The notes under the pieces are model-generated. The model searched no databases. It had not been told where the DNA came from and saw only the letters and a list, made by a program, of their open reading frames with translations. A DNA stretch of 64,000 nucleotides from Liolophura sinensis. Its lineage: Eukaryota; Mollusca; Polyplacophora; Chitonida; Chitonidae. Where the stretch lies: assembly GCF_032854445.1 (NCBI RefSeq), contig NC_088302.1, forward strand, positions 19,341,338-19,405,337, in the 5' to 3' direction. This document shows, piece after piece, positions 23,860 to 35,508 of the stretch. How positions within the stretch are numbered: the stretch's first letter is position 1; each line of letters opens with the position of its first letter. The position numbers were made by a program, and so were the translations under genes.

Positions 23860-24835
23860 TTCCGTAGAAATAGAAATAGATCAACTCTAATTCAGAGTTG
23901 CTAAACAGGCATCGTGCTCGTGGCAGACCTGATATCCCCCTCACCCTACCCCGCGCCCTATCTCACTCAGCACCTGCTGATTGTTAGCTAGCATTACTTG
24001 TGTCATATCCTACCTGAGACTATTGAAAGTCATAAACACGGAGAACCACTCACAAAAACCCGGATATCAGACACGCAAATATATCTGAGTGATTTGTCCC
24101 AGATCTATAAGAGCCCTAAAAGCCTGCACCACATAATAACCGGGTCATTTGCTATAGATAACCTGGCTGTGGTTTCCTTGGGAACTTTCTCAGGTACGGC
24201 GTTGGATTAGACGATTCACCAATTTTCACCAAAACCACATCTCGGGCGTCAACCGTGCGAGAATCGATGGGCCTTTCAGGTCTTAATGTAGGCAAAAGGA
24301 TTTGAACTGTCCATCAAAGCCCTCGTGCACTGAATTAGTTACTGTCGTCGCCAGTGTATGTCCAGGTTACTGTATACAGGAAATGTCTGTGAGACCAACC
24401 GCCAATATCTTGATGCGCTCAGATTCGCAGACATGCTTTCTGATTTATAAAGAAAAAACCTGGCGGCTAGAGTTTTTTTCCTTGTCATTCTATTACACGA
24501 GAAAGAAAAGGTCAAGAGAGTCAGTTCGAACGAAATTAAGTTCCCCAGAGAAGATTTCCCAATGCCAATTAAGTATCCCTGGCAGAGCTTCGGGATGTGG
24601 GAAATTTATTTCTGGTTGGTGGTCCTCTGTGATGATATCAGACAATGCATACATATGTATATAATAATTCCACGTATTGGTAATATGAAACCAAATTTTA
24701 TTTCGTCCATGTTTGATATAATTACCAACACTCTTTCTGGTAAACTACCCTTAATTTCCAGATTTATTAGCACCGGGTAATGAACCCGACAATTAATGTG
24801 CAAGTAGGGTCTAGGGCAAACTTTACAGATGTTGA

Positions 24836-24910
24836 ATCTTAGATCACTGCTCTGGTTTTACTCTCAGTGCTATAGTCTTTCACATTTTTAGATGTAGCCT
24901 GTTTATAGAA
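24836..24910 (+). repeat. Family E fragment
   Basis: ATCACTGCTCTGGTTTTACT then TCTCAGTGCTATAGTCTTTC matches the second half of family E at 27842 and 44755. Confidence 0.4.
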
Positions 24911-25239
24911 GAGAACAAAAGAGCATATCGATTTATTTTGGACGCACTGTGTTCTTTGCATACGACCGCCAATAAGGTTGGAATTATACAGTGGCTTCTA
25001 TACCAATACTAACACGTGTTAGCTAATGTATAGGTCTTTGTTACCGGGGTAGCCAAAGGGAGCTGCTGGGATACATATGAATTTACTTACACTGGTGTGC
25101 CGGATGAATTGAAATGTTTCTAAGAAATACTATGAACCATTTGATCAACCGCTATGTACAAAATTACTGATATACATGTAACTGGTAATGGAACGCACCT
25201 TTTAAACAAAGAAACCATTGGGTTCTAACAACTGAAGAC

Positions 25240-25300
25240 ACAACAAACCGCCAAGTGTATTTCGCTGGCTATGGGTGACCACAGACTATCCATGCAATAT
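25240..25300 (+). repeat. Family E fragment
   Basis: CCAAGTGTATTTCGCTGGCT then ATGGGTGACCA matches the first half of family E. Confidence 0.35.
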
Positions 25301-25680
25301 GCCAAGCTGTTCAATGAAATAACTAGATTTTAGTGACCATGATATGCCACATTAGTTTGCACAAATGTAATGTTTTATCCCTTTTTTTTATTTCCCCACT
25401 ATCCCAAACAAGCAGATGATTACTGCTGTCGCTTATAAGGCCAGGTTATGATGGTGCCATTGTTCGTGCATGCTGTATTTATGATAGTATTTGACTTTTT
25501 TATAAGAGTTACATGGAACAAGTGCAATTGGGAGACAGGTAGATGCCATGCCGTTGTCCCCATCGAAACAGTATCTGCTTGAATCTTATAGCTTGGTAAA
25601 ACTTCAAAAGAAAGTGATTGTCGCTATATGCGAGAAAATACGGAAACGCTATGAAGCATCCCACTTTCCGGAAACCGTTC

Positions 25681-25758
25681 CAACTAGTGTGACACGTTCT
25701 GCGTGATTCAAAAGGTTCCAAATAATGTGACACGTTCTGCGTGATTCCAAAGGTTCCA
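25681..25758 (+). repeat. 36-bp tandem duplication
   Basis: TGTGACACGTTCTGCGTGAT followed by TC(A/C)AAAGGTTCCA occurs twice, about 36 bases apart. Confidence 0.8.
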
Positions 25759-26937
25759 TGAAGAATCAAACTTTCCAAGCGCTTTGAAACTTCCCGGGCT
25801 GTGTGATATGAAATGGGAAAGCTCCAGGAGACGTTCGATGTTGTATTAAACGTTACAGGTGGGATAAACTGTTCCAGACCATGGTTTGACATGTCCAACT
25901 CAAGAGGCCTGTCATATGCCACATTTGTTTACAGTTTGCATACTACCCCCACTTGAAATTACACGATACTTTGCAGATATTGGTAGTGCGACTAAATGTG
26001 CAACAGACAATCTGGATGGATATGTTTCATTTCAGTTAAACATGACGTCTTACCTGCCGAAGGGTGGTTTTGTTCCCTCCAGCCATGAACCTGGTCGGCG
26101 TCCTATCAGTGCAAAAGTATTTAAGTGTCCTACGGAATTTCATCCTAAACAAGTAAATAAAAAGGCATTTCAGACAACTATTGGATTCGGAATACGAACT
26201 ACATTATACTGTTTTATTAACGGTGTATAACTCCACTGGGAATGGGTATACCACGATGTCACAAGGTTAATGTGGCTTGTGAAAACTTACAAAGACTGGA
26301 CAGTTTTATAACAACGGTGAGAGTGAATCATGGGCAGAATTTCTAGAGCATTGTCGCCTTCCATGAAAATCCATCATCTGAGCATTATTGGGAAAACCTG
26401 ATCTTAGTCGAGGGTCATATTATGTTGGACCCTCGGAACTTCTTGTTATGAAATAATATCGCATTGTTAATTTGATTGCCGTTATTGGGAAATATACTGA
26501 CAATGGCGTTTTCATAACTCACTGTGGTATGTGTTTCATTTGCATAAATAGAATATATTTACATCAATGGGAACAAGTTGGCCAGTGCCTCAAGACAAAT
26601 CTTTGGCAACAAAAGTATTGAGGTGATTAGATGCTGAACATTAATAAAGCTCATATCGGATTATGACTAATATTCCTGCTTGGAGGTATTCTCTTTGTTT
26701 CAAGAACAAAGCAATAATTGTATGGTTAGGCATCGAGATATAAATCCACGATTGCTTGTATAACGAGTATTCCTATATGACATGTGCGAAGTCTATGAGA
26801 TCTAGTATTGTTAATAAAGCGACCATGGCGTCAGTATCGGTATTACTCTAATTTTATATTAATTTAGTGAGGATTCCCCAAGGCCGATGACCGTTAGAGG
26901 GTCTCTTTATAAATTAACATCTATTTGGCCCTTCGAC
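25759..26937. other. No recognised feature
   Basis: Intronic. The open frames on either strand near 25509-26230 have no recognisable domain. Confidence 0.3.
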
Positions 26938-27045
26938 AATCTATACTGTCAAAACAGACATTCGTATACCAGCCCTCAACCAATATGGATGTTCTTTGTC
27001 AATAATGGCAAGGTCATAAATTCAAAATTGATTGTAGCACAAGTG
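26938..27045 (-). repeat. Family K fragment
   Basis: GTCAAAACAGACATTCGTAT then ACCAGCC and TTTGTCAATAATGGCAAGGT is the reverse complement of the distal part of family K. Confidence 0.6.
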
Positions 27046-27108
27046 CGCCGAGGAGAATTCAATCCAGTTTTTATACATGACTTCGCATTTCCCTTGAACC
27101 CTTGAACC

Positions 27109-27126
27109 CCCTCCCCCCCCCCCCCC
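27109..27126 (+). repeat. Poly-C tract
   Basis: A run of about 16 C bases after CCTTGAACCCCCT. Confidence 0.9.
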
Positions 27127-27433
27127 GCAATTCAGACGTCAAGTTCCTATTAACACAGGTCATGCAACCTTATGACGTCTATGTTATGTAATGTTCCCAC
27201 AGTGACTGTTATCGTGGTATCTACTCTTTGATGAAGATAACGGGATTAAAGTTTTAGCCATTTTTACATCGCTTTTACGTCTTGTCTTGTAAGTATCCAA
27301 AGTGGAATAACGATATAGTGGCTATATGTTGTGCTTTATTAATTTGCACAACTATCACATTTAAAATCTCTTTATCTTGTATCTCCCCATAATATTGTGC
27401 GGTAAATATTCACCATATATAAATATTTTATTG

Positions 27434-27626
27434 GATTATTTATTTGATTGATGTTTTACGCCGTATTCAAGAATATTTCACTAATACGACGGCGGCCAGC
27501 ATTATGGTGGGAGGAAATCGGGCAGAGCCCAAGGAGAAGCCAGCATGAGGTGGATTTGAATTCACAGCGACCATTTTGGTGAGAGGCTCCTGGGTCAGCC
27601 CGCTAACCAACTGAGCAACGCCCCCC
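27434..27626 (-). mobile_element. SINE-A with internal deletion
   Basis: On the minus strand: worn head (GCTCAGTTGGTTAGCGGGCT), CCCAGGAGCCTCTCACC, then CTCATGCTGGCTTCTCC, GGGCTCTGCCCGATTTCCTC and the 3' module. The GTACGTGGGAAGG...GGTCGTGG part is missing. Confidence 0.88.
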
Positions 27627-27841
27627 AATCAGAATATGATGTTTATTGTTGTAGCTTTCAAAACCAACCGTCTGGAAGAAATGTCACATAAAACAGACAT
27701 GGTGATATTTTTGTATTCGGTGAGTCTGTATGCGTTATGCTTACTGTATCCTCTAACCATAGACAATTAGAATAAATCGTCAACTGAAGTAAATTTATAA
27801 GAGGCTGGATTTCATCGGTTCCGTGTGTCCATTTGGCATCT

Positions 27842-28090
27842 ATCACATAGTCGTCGCTGTTCTGGTTTTACTCTTTGTGCTGTTATCTTTTATGGCGTAT
27901 TTCTATATAAACCGAAATTCTGCTGGAGGGTTAAACCTCCAAAGTGGCTTGGTCCCTTTGCATTGTTTTCATATGAGGCAAATAAACAGGCAAATGATGT
28001 GAATATGCAGGCCGGATATCACCGGCTACGCATGACCATCACACTTTCATCTCTGCTTTTACTCTCTATGATTTTTGTGCTGTATACTTA
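27842..28090 (+). repeat. Family E, two adjacent partial copies
   Basis: GTCGTCGCTGTTCTGGTTTT near 27850 and, further on, GGCTACGCATGACCATCACA then CTTTCATCTCTGCTTTTACT near 28022-28060 both match family E. Confidence 0.45.
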
Positions 28091-28610
28091 CATAATCCAG
28101 GATTGTGCTGATGAACTAAGATTCCGGGTTGGTTCCCTTTGCATTGTTTTCATGAAAATGTCTATTAAATTTGAATACAACAAAGCAATTACTCTATTAC
28201 TCTTTCGTAGCTGGTCTCGTCAACTCTCAAAGTTCTCCTTTTGTATTACACACTAATCACTAAGCGCGGAAATATCAGGGGTTTTTTTCCAATTTTAGTG
28301 TGCCATTAGCAACAGAAATGTATTCCTGTGAGTAAGACAGTGTGTTACACTCTCAGGTGTTGTCTCCAAGAAATGCCTCTCTACATTGACTCCCAAACCC
28401 GTTTTCTGAAGCATCCGTTTGAAATCAAAGCCTTCACTTTAAGGATGAGAAGTAGTAATTAGTTTACTATGCTAGAATTGTATTGGCACCAGTGGGCTGT
28501 CCCTCAGAGGGGTCTTAACGTCATGCCGGTCGTGAATATGCCGTCAGTATGCGACGTCATGGTGATTAGGCCGGCGTAACATTACGATCCCTTTGAGAAA
28601 CCGCCCCCAG

Positions 28611-28681
28611 GAGACGTCAATGTATTGTCAAGCGACGTCAGTACAGTTGCAAGCGAAGTCAATGTATTTACAAGTGACGTA
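28611..28681 (+). repeat. 21-bp tandem array with GACGTCA cores
   Basis: GACGTCA or a one-base variant recurs at 28613, 28634, 28655 and 28676, exactly 21 bases apart, embedded in AAGCGACGTCA..TGTATT units. Further copies of the core occur at 28553 and 28904. Confidence 0.8.
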
Positions 28682-30239
28682 AAAATCGAAACAGTGAATC
28701 ATGCATTAAATAGGACAGAACTTTCTACTGCCTAATATCAAGTCTATCGTCAGTTTATCCGGGTGTGATTTTGTTTTTATCTGGTAACCATATATGGAAA
28801 TTTTAAGTTTTAGTCACCATATACATTGTGCAAATCATTCGCCTGTAAATACATTCACTTGCGGTCATTATTATCATAAAGTAGACAGGCTTTAATCAAG
28901 TGACGTCATTGTATTATAGACTACAAATATGGTTCATAAAGCCCACTATAGTTTTCCTATATATAAATGTATATATTTTCGTTTAAAAAACAAGATATAT
29001 TTTCTTTCAATTCTATTTTTTATGTTTTGATGAAGGTTATTTGAATGTTCTTTTGCTTTTGATTGCCTTCCTTCCGCACTCTAAGTCGCATCCCAAGACA
29101 GTGATAGCGGATATTCTGGTCTCAAAGAATTACAAAAAAAACACCATCCATCATCACCGGCGTGTTTTTTCTTTGCTCTAGAGGACTATGTTCTGTAGAA
29201 AGAAGAAAGAGAAAGCATCAGGAGCAAAAATTTGTGTAAAAAAAATGGTCACATAACGCGTTTGTGTGTATTTATACATAATGGCTGAATGATCAGAAGC
29301 GAACATTGCCAAAAGCAACTATTCCTCCATATCTCGTGCGGTTTTTTACCCACTGAGAAAGACTAGACGTTTTAATGCGTACGAGAATAGCTTGTGTACA
29401 CGATGAAGACTGTAATGCCTCGCAGCATTTATTCCAGGACAGTGCATGCACTGGCCAATCTCCTCAGTACACATCTTCAGTAGCATTGTGCGAACTTATT
29501 TTTGTCTCCAAGAATTTATCGCCTCTTTATACGTGTTACAAACACCATTCCAAAACAATTGGGTGTAATTTATCTGAAGTATTCCCACCTTGACACAACA
29601 TAAAACCCGAACTAAAAATACTTTAATAAACAATGCACCCATCATGCAGAAATAATGATGATGGGTTAAAGAAATAAGTTTTCAAGAAATCAGTGTTGGT
29701 TTTTAAACCTTAGGAAACCAATCAATCAATCAATAACGATTGTTATAAATTCTAAACACCGTAGCAAATCCCTGATGTTTTTTGCTGATTATTCAGGAAC
29801 TACGATGGGAGATTTACGTTTTACCGGAGATACTGTCGTATCTGGCATCTTCGCACTGATTGTCACGAACTTCGCCAAGTCTGTTATAAATTCTCATCAG
29901 TGTTTTAAACAAACCCCATATTTTTAACAGTGAAGAGAGGTTCCATGGGAGAACAACACTTTGTTGTCGATGTTCTTCTTCTTCTTGATCGTGGGTCCTT
30001 TTTGAAATTCGCATGCGCGTGCAACGTGATTTACCGGTTTGGGTTATTATATTGGGAAATTATATTGTGTCATATTAAGGGATTATTAGGCCGTATTTTT
30101 TTCGCATTAAATTATATCGCCACGCTGGGTATATGAACAGTTGCAGTCGAAGCGCACCTGAGAAACATGATTTGATTGTCAACAATTTATATATATGTAC
30201 CAGAAAGATACACGATTCGGATTTTGATTTAATTCACTC
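28682..30239. other. No recognised feature
   Basis: Intronic. One short hairpin near 29638-29665 (CCCATCAT with ATGATGGG). Confidence 0.35.
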
Positions 30240-30470
30240 GCGTGGAATATTTCTTGCGTGTTTCCATCATCACTGAAAACTGTTAACTGCTTCTCTTTGC
30301 ATGAATCCGTTCTAATTTCTAGTTTTATATACTTCATACTTTATATACTTTATTCGTGGTTTGTGTTGGAATTGATGTGTTTTGAAAAGTGACCTTGCTA
30401 TTACGAAATCGAAACGTCCATTTTGTTTGACGGCTGGTATACGAATGTCTGTTTTGACGTCTAGATTTAT
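30240..30470 (+). repeat. Family K copy
   Basis: TTAACTGCTTCTCTTTGCAT, GTGACCTTGCTATTACGAAA and GGCTGGTATACGAATGTCTG appear in the same order and spacing as at 20407-20635. Confidence 0.65.
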
Positions 30471-30576
30471 TCTCGGCTAGATTTATACACAGGTCGCATC
30501 TTCGTCATTTTTGGTTGTTTCAGAATATATCATGAAAAGAAAACTGCGCTAACATTGGCGATTTTATGTTTTGCAG

Positions 30577-31254
30577 GCGTGGCTGTGGCATCAAGCATAT
30601 TTACGCTTATGGCCATGAGCATTGACAGATACGTATCCATCCAGTTCCCTACCAGCAAGAGACGAGTGAAAAAGTTCTCCGAGGCCATCATTATGATCAT
30701 CTTAATTTGGGTCGTTTCCGCCGCCATTATGACACCACTGCTACTCGTCAGAGAGGTAGACGAGATCCCGTTGCCCCATTTCGAGAGTTTGGGCTTTTGC
30801 GTGGAAAAATGGGTGAATCACGATTACCGTCTCGCATTCGGCATTTCTTCCCTTCTGGTCGTCTTCATCATCCCCGCTACAATCCTCGCCATTTGCTACG
30901 TCCGCATCGGCGAGACGCTCTACAACAAGCAGTTTGAAAGGGTTAACTCCAACAGCAGCGCCCAGACCATCACTTCCCGGAAGCGCGCCTGCACGCATGC
31001 TCGTTATTCTGGTGGTGCTCTTCCTGGTGTTTTGGCTGCCGTACAACATCACGTCATTAGCCCTGGATATTTCAGGGAGTTGTCTCAAATCGCCGTGCTG
31101 AGGTATGCCTTGTGGCTCGGGCATGCGCACAGCGCCGTCAACCCGGTTATGTACTGTGTCTAAACAAGAGATTGCGAGAGGCGGTCAATTCGTTATGGCC
31201 GGCGTGCTGCCGGGATTTAGTACAGGAGAGGAAACCCACACCGCCACCTGTAAG
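30577..31254 (+). CDS. Class A neuropeptide-type GPCR, exon 2 (TM3 to C-tail), frame-disrupted
   Basis: The exon starts after a TTTTGCAG acceptor and restores the split Gly codon of exon 1. One frame encodes TM3 with the DRY motif (SIDRYVSI, Arg 152), TM4 with W179, the ECL2 cysteine at 209, TM5 with P234, and a basic ICL3 ending TSRKRA near 30989. TM6 (VLFLVFWLPYN) then reads in the next frame from about 30991 to the TGA at 31099. TM7 (HSAVNPVMYC) returns to the first frame and stops with TAA at 31161. Helix 8 (LNKRLREAVNSLW, then a CC pair) reads in the third frame. One extra base near 30990, one missing or two extra near 31085-31095, and one missing near 31158-31163 would explain this. Either it is a young pseudogene or the sequence has errors. 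The end at 31254 assumes an AG/GTATAG donor; GTAAGG at 31250 is an alternative. Confidence 0.8.
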
Positions 31255-31642
31255 GTATAGAAAATCATTTTATTATGTCTTCTTAATAAAAATTTTTATT
31301 CTAAAGATGTTTTACACCTATAATCTGTTTCTTATATTTTGCTCTCTATATTCAGCTAATTGTAAAATCACTCATGGTCACTACCAAAATTGCCTTTCTT
31401 CAGTGACACGTAACACAAGCTCCATACTGGATGTCAGTAGTATTGCAAAGAAAATTAAGTTATACTATTTCTCTAGTTCACAGTGTTAAACTCCACATAA
31501 AGCTTATTCATTAAATCAGGTATAATTATTCAAAAGCATGGTAGAGATTATTAGTGATTATGCAGGTAGATGAATATTAATTGAAACAGACTGTTAAAAC
31601 AGACGAATAAAATCTTTTTCGCGATAAAATAGTATAAAAAAA

Positions 31643-31760
31643 ATTTGATAGGTGTTTTACGCCTTATTCAAGAATAGTTCACTTATACGACGGCGGTTGG
31701 GGGGGGGGGGGAGGCGCGGGCAGACAGAGCCCAGGGGAAATCCACCACCATCTGCAGGTT
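31643..31760 (-). mobile_element. SINE-A 3' portion with G-run
   Basis: GATAGGTGTTTTACGCCTTA, AAGAATAGTTCACTTATACG and ACGGCGG are the minus-strand 3' module. A run of about 14 G (31698-31711) replaces the CCAGCATTATGG segment, then CAGAGCCCAGGGGAAATCC continues the body. Confidence 0.8.
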
Positions 31761-32008
31761 TAGTATAAAATAGATCATGAATAAATGGACATTGCACGGA
31801 TTCTATCCGTTTCAAAAGCTCAGAATTAAATTTTGGTATATACACATTCCCCACCCGCTGAGTTAACATGATAGATGAGTTAAATAGCATGTTGATGCAG
31901 AGGGCAATCACTAAGAAAAATAACATACATGTATACATTGGCTCCTATGGGTATATGCAAATTTGAAAGTGAGATATATTACACGCATATATTTTTTCTC
32001 ATTTTCAG

Positions 32009-32087
32009 GCGCTCAAATATGCGACTTCTGAAACCTAGAACCAATGTTGTTCTCATCACTGCTAGACATCCCAGAGTCATCCAGTAA
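32009..32087 (+). CDS. Possible terminal exon of the GPCR (basic C-tail)
   Basis: A pyrimidine-rich tract and TTTTCAG end at 32008. If the donor at 31255 is used (phase 2), the split codon becomes Arg and the frame runs for about 26 residues rich in Arg and Lys (including RLLKPRTNVV) to a TAA at 32085. A short basic tail after helix 8 is common in this receptor class. With the other possible donor (31250) the exon would stop after nine residues. There is no homology support, and the gene may instead read on from helix 8 to the stop at 31487. Confidence 0.3.
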
Positions 32088-32888
32088 AATCACCTCCACA
32101 GCGCGGTCACGTAACTTCAAGTCATCGTTTCATGCCTGTGAACCAACATGTCACCTTCAGGGAACTTGTGTATTCTCTGTTAATCATCACCTCATTTTTT
32201 CAAACGACCGGTTTCTTTGGACTTCGCCTGTGAGACGTTCCTGGCATTATCTAAACTAGGAGGAGCTACGTTACGATAATCCAGATCCGCGATCATCAAA
32301 ATTCAGCTGTAAAAAGAGGTACCATGTACTTCCGTTGTGCGCACGGGCATTAACTGAGAACATCACCTTTGAAGATTCCAATTTTCTCGACTGGGTACCG
32401 AGAAATCCTTTTAGATGATTTCCTGCATTTTGTGTTTCAGTTAGTGACAAAGATACAAACAGTAAGTGAACATCCTCACGGGGATATCAGTCGAGACAAT
32501 GTATATGTATAATACCTGTGCGAAAGTCCAAAGGACGACCTAGCCGGGTTTACTCGCCTCTAGATACAAGGAAGCGGACCCTACGCTTTGCTGGCGTTTT
32601 CATATGAATGTGTTTGTCACGTACTTGTCTCATCGCATCCCTGTAGTCCACTTCCTGTGGTACAATTACATTTTGTGCTCACGTTACACGCGGCCCCTTT
32701 CATAGACATCTAGGTTAAATTGTATGATGGACAAAAACAGGAAGCAGGGATCGTCTAACCGCACGGACGGCCAGAAAAATTTCCATTTAGGTGGACATCT
32801 TCGCGAAAGATTTAATGATCGACTGTTATTCAATAGGGATGACAAGCTACTGGTGGAATGACGTCATAGGCAAGCCCAGTGCCCTCTG
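32088..32888. other. No recognised feature
   Basis: Possible 3' UTR or flank of the GPCR gene; nothing assigned. Confidence 0.3.
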
Positions 32889-33139
32889 TAATCGAGTGGT
32901 TAGCATGATAACACTGTATAATGAATGACCCATGAAGCTTATATCAACACGATTGCTGTGAGTCCAGCACATTCTGGCATCCTCTCCGGTCGTAAACCTG
33001 ACGCTGCATGCGGGTTTCCCAGGGTGCTGTCTGTTGTTTTCTCCGAATTATATCTGGTTTCCTCTCATCATACTGGCTGCCGTCGTAAAAATGAAATATA
33101 TTTGTGTACGGCGTAAAACTCCAATCAAATACATAAATA
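32889..33139 (+). mobile_element. SINE-A, diverged full-length copy
   Basis: GAGTGGTTAGCATGATAACA, GCTGTGAGTCCAGCACATTC, CATCCTCTCCGGTCGTA, GGTTTCCTCTCATCATACTG and the GTACGGCGTAAAACTCCAAT end are present in order. Confidence 0.85.
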
Positions 33140-34279
33140 AGCCATGTAGAAACCTTCTATACAAGCTGCCATTATAGCCAGTGCATATACTCACCGAAGT
33201 TTAATATTTTAATGTCACACACGTGTCGCACCCGTCAGAGACATCCTAGATCTGCAAGGTATCCAAAACCTCACTGCAATTTTCGTTGATTCGCTGAATC
33301 CTGGAGATCGTTGTCTTCTAGTCATGTTCGTTGTAGTGACGTCAAAACGTACTTGATTGTTACGACAGTAGACGAACCGCTAAATGAGGATCGAGATTTT
33401 AACCCTTTCCCACTTCCGCACCTCCAAATATTCTTTTGGAGTTCTGTAGAGCATATTAAGAAGACTATTTTGTGAATCCACTGTCTTTTGTACACAAGTG
33501 CACGTACGCTTTGTGGATAATGTAAAATTTTAAAAATGAACATGAATCAATAAATATATATCTCTGTTTTAAATAAATGTATATACATGTATGTATCATG
33601 TGAAAGTATTGTATTGTCTTTTACAGGTGTGGCAATTTAAATATATTTTTGTTTTTGCTACTGTTTAAAAAAACGTTATATTTGTAAAGAAATGGTTGTG
33701 TTGTCAATGGCGCCTGTTGTCTTTTCTGTCTGTTTGAAATCTACAACATAATCGTACGTATTTCTTCATATATGATACTGGAAATAATTTATGGAATGAC
33801 ATATTAGTTTGAGGGCCTTAGGTTTAGTGACAGTGTGATACCTTTTTGTACATGTGTATTTTTTATTTATTGTGCATATATATTTGTATATTACATATAA
33901 ATTTGTACATTATAAACATTTGAATTTGTTTCCCATACATTTTGTTCGATATGTTGTATATCAAGCCCATCACGATCTTTCTTTGAAGAGCCAAACAGTT
34001 ACATAACCAATATATGTATTTAATTAGCTTTCATAAGTCACAGGCATGTGTATCATGTTTTAAATCATTTAGGAATAAGTAAACACACGGAAAGAAATTC
34101 TGATATTTGAAATCTTGATTTCTACCATAGATTATAATTGATGGCTATATATTGCAAATACGAGATGCTTTGCGTTCATGAACATTGTATGAACATTTTG
34201 TTCATGGTGTTATTTTAGTTTTAAAATAATGGTAAGCATTTGACATTTCTATACATGGATTGCTTTGTCCCGGCAATAG
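33140..34279. other. No recognised feature
   Basis: AT-rich; many TTTGTACAT-like words, no repeat placed. Confidence 0.35.
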
Positions 34280-34430
34280 GCCTACGTGGGAATGTCTTTC
34301 AGCTCCCTGCACATGATCGTGGGTTTCCCCTGGACTCTGCCCGGATTCCTCCCCACAAAATTCTGAACGCCGTCGTATAAGTGAAATATTTTTGAGTACG
34401 GCTTAAAGCACCAATCAAATAAATAAATAC
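34280..34430 (+). mobile_element. SINE-A, 5'-truncated
   Basis: CCTACGTGGGAATGTCTTTC, GATCGTGGGTTTCCCCTGG, CTCTGCCCGGATTCCTCC and the 3' module with AAATAAATAAATA. Confidence 0.87.
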
Positions 34431-35179
34431 ATTCATTTTCTTCATGTTAAATCCAGGTCTTTAATAGATGCTTTAACCGTTCAATTACACCTGACATCTG
34501 ACTGTTTTTTACCGAACGCAGCCATTTGTCATCTATATTTCCACATTCTTTTTCAGAAATGAGTGCTGATTTTTAAACTCCAATGTTGTTATATCACTGG
34601 TTTTAAATTACATCAACACGCGAATTCCTGACGTAAATGATTGATTTTGAAAATGCTGCGAGGACGGCTAAACACTTGTGATCGAGAGTACAAGCAGTTG
34701 TGTGCCTGAGTCACCAGATGGCGTTGTTCCTTAGCTACGTGATACAACTCCATAAGGAGAACCTTCGACACTGGGTATACACAACCATTGGTCCGGATTT
34801 CCGAAAATCTCATAATGTTAGGAGCACGTTACTGTCATGGCAACGAAATGCCTACAGTGTTGGTTGCCATGGTAGTTATGTCCACGCAACGCTTTGAGTG
34901 CTTCGTGAATTTGGCTCTGATCCGTAGATCACATCAGGGAAAAGGTTCCACTGCACAAGGTTAGCACTTTCGCTGTCACAGACGATTAAAGTGGAGATCA
35001 ATATAGGCCTGTTTGAGGCCACTGGTACATCGGTTACCGTGCATTTCAAATTTCACCTCGCTTAGCCTGTGCAGAAGGGACCGGTGATATTTGGCATGTA
35101 CTTTAGGCTGTATTTAACGGGTAAACTCAGGCGGGGATTACATTTAGAGAGAAAGCGAACCATGGTCTACTGTTTAAAG
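34431..35179. other. No recognised feature
   Basis: Open frames at 34613-34897 on both strands carry no recognisable domain. Confidence 0.3.
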
Positions 35180-35508
35180 GTGATAGGTTTGCAATCACTG
35201 GGATATACAAGGTGAGGGTTCAAAACCAGCCTTGTATGGGCAGGGACTTTTGTAGATTCCCCAGCTCTCACTGCCTGTTGGGCCTTGGTGATAACACGCG
35301 GTCGATGATGCTTCTATTGCCATTGACGCAGTTTTCTGGCTTTCCACTGATATGATGAGTAGATCTGCACGTCACATGTGGGTAAATTCTTCGGTGACTT
35401 GCCAGAGGTGATTTCCCCGGGCGTTCCGGTTTCCTCTACCCATAATGCTGAACGCGATCGTATAACTGAAAACTTCATCAGTATAGCGCTTATCTAATAA
35501 ATAAATAC
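35180..35508 (+). mobile_element. SINE-B, near full-length
   Basis: A B-box-like GTGAGGGTTCAAAACCAGCC is followed by GGTGATAACACGCGGTCGAT (shared with 62110), CACATGTGGGTAAATTCTTC, GACTTGCCAGAGGTGATTTC, a TTCCGGTTTCCTC block and an AATAAATAAATA tail. Confidence 0.65.

Larger units (their letters stand above)
14113..30576 (+). other. Large phase-1 intron of the GPCR gene
   Basis: The intron begins GTATGT and ends TTTTGCAG, and joining its flanks gives uninterrupted TM3 coding sequence. It is about 16.5 kb long and holds SINE copies on both strands, an (AT)n tract, K-family and E-family dispersed repeats, a C-tract and a self-complementary segment. I saw no convincing nested protein gene. Confidence 0.85.

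Noticed and set aside
25509-25922. 137-codon minus-strand frame as a gene
   Set aside because: It crosses a 36-bp tandem duplication, has no recognisable domain and no splice or start support.
30741-31130. 129-codon minus-strand frame and 76-codon plus-strand frame over GPCR exon 2
   Set aside because: Both are antisense or out-of-frame readings of the receptor exon.
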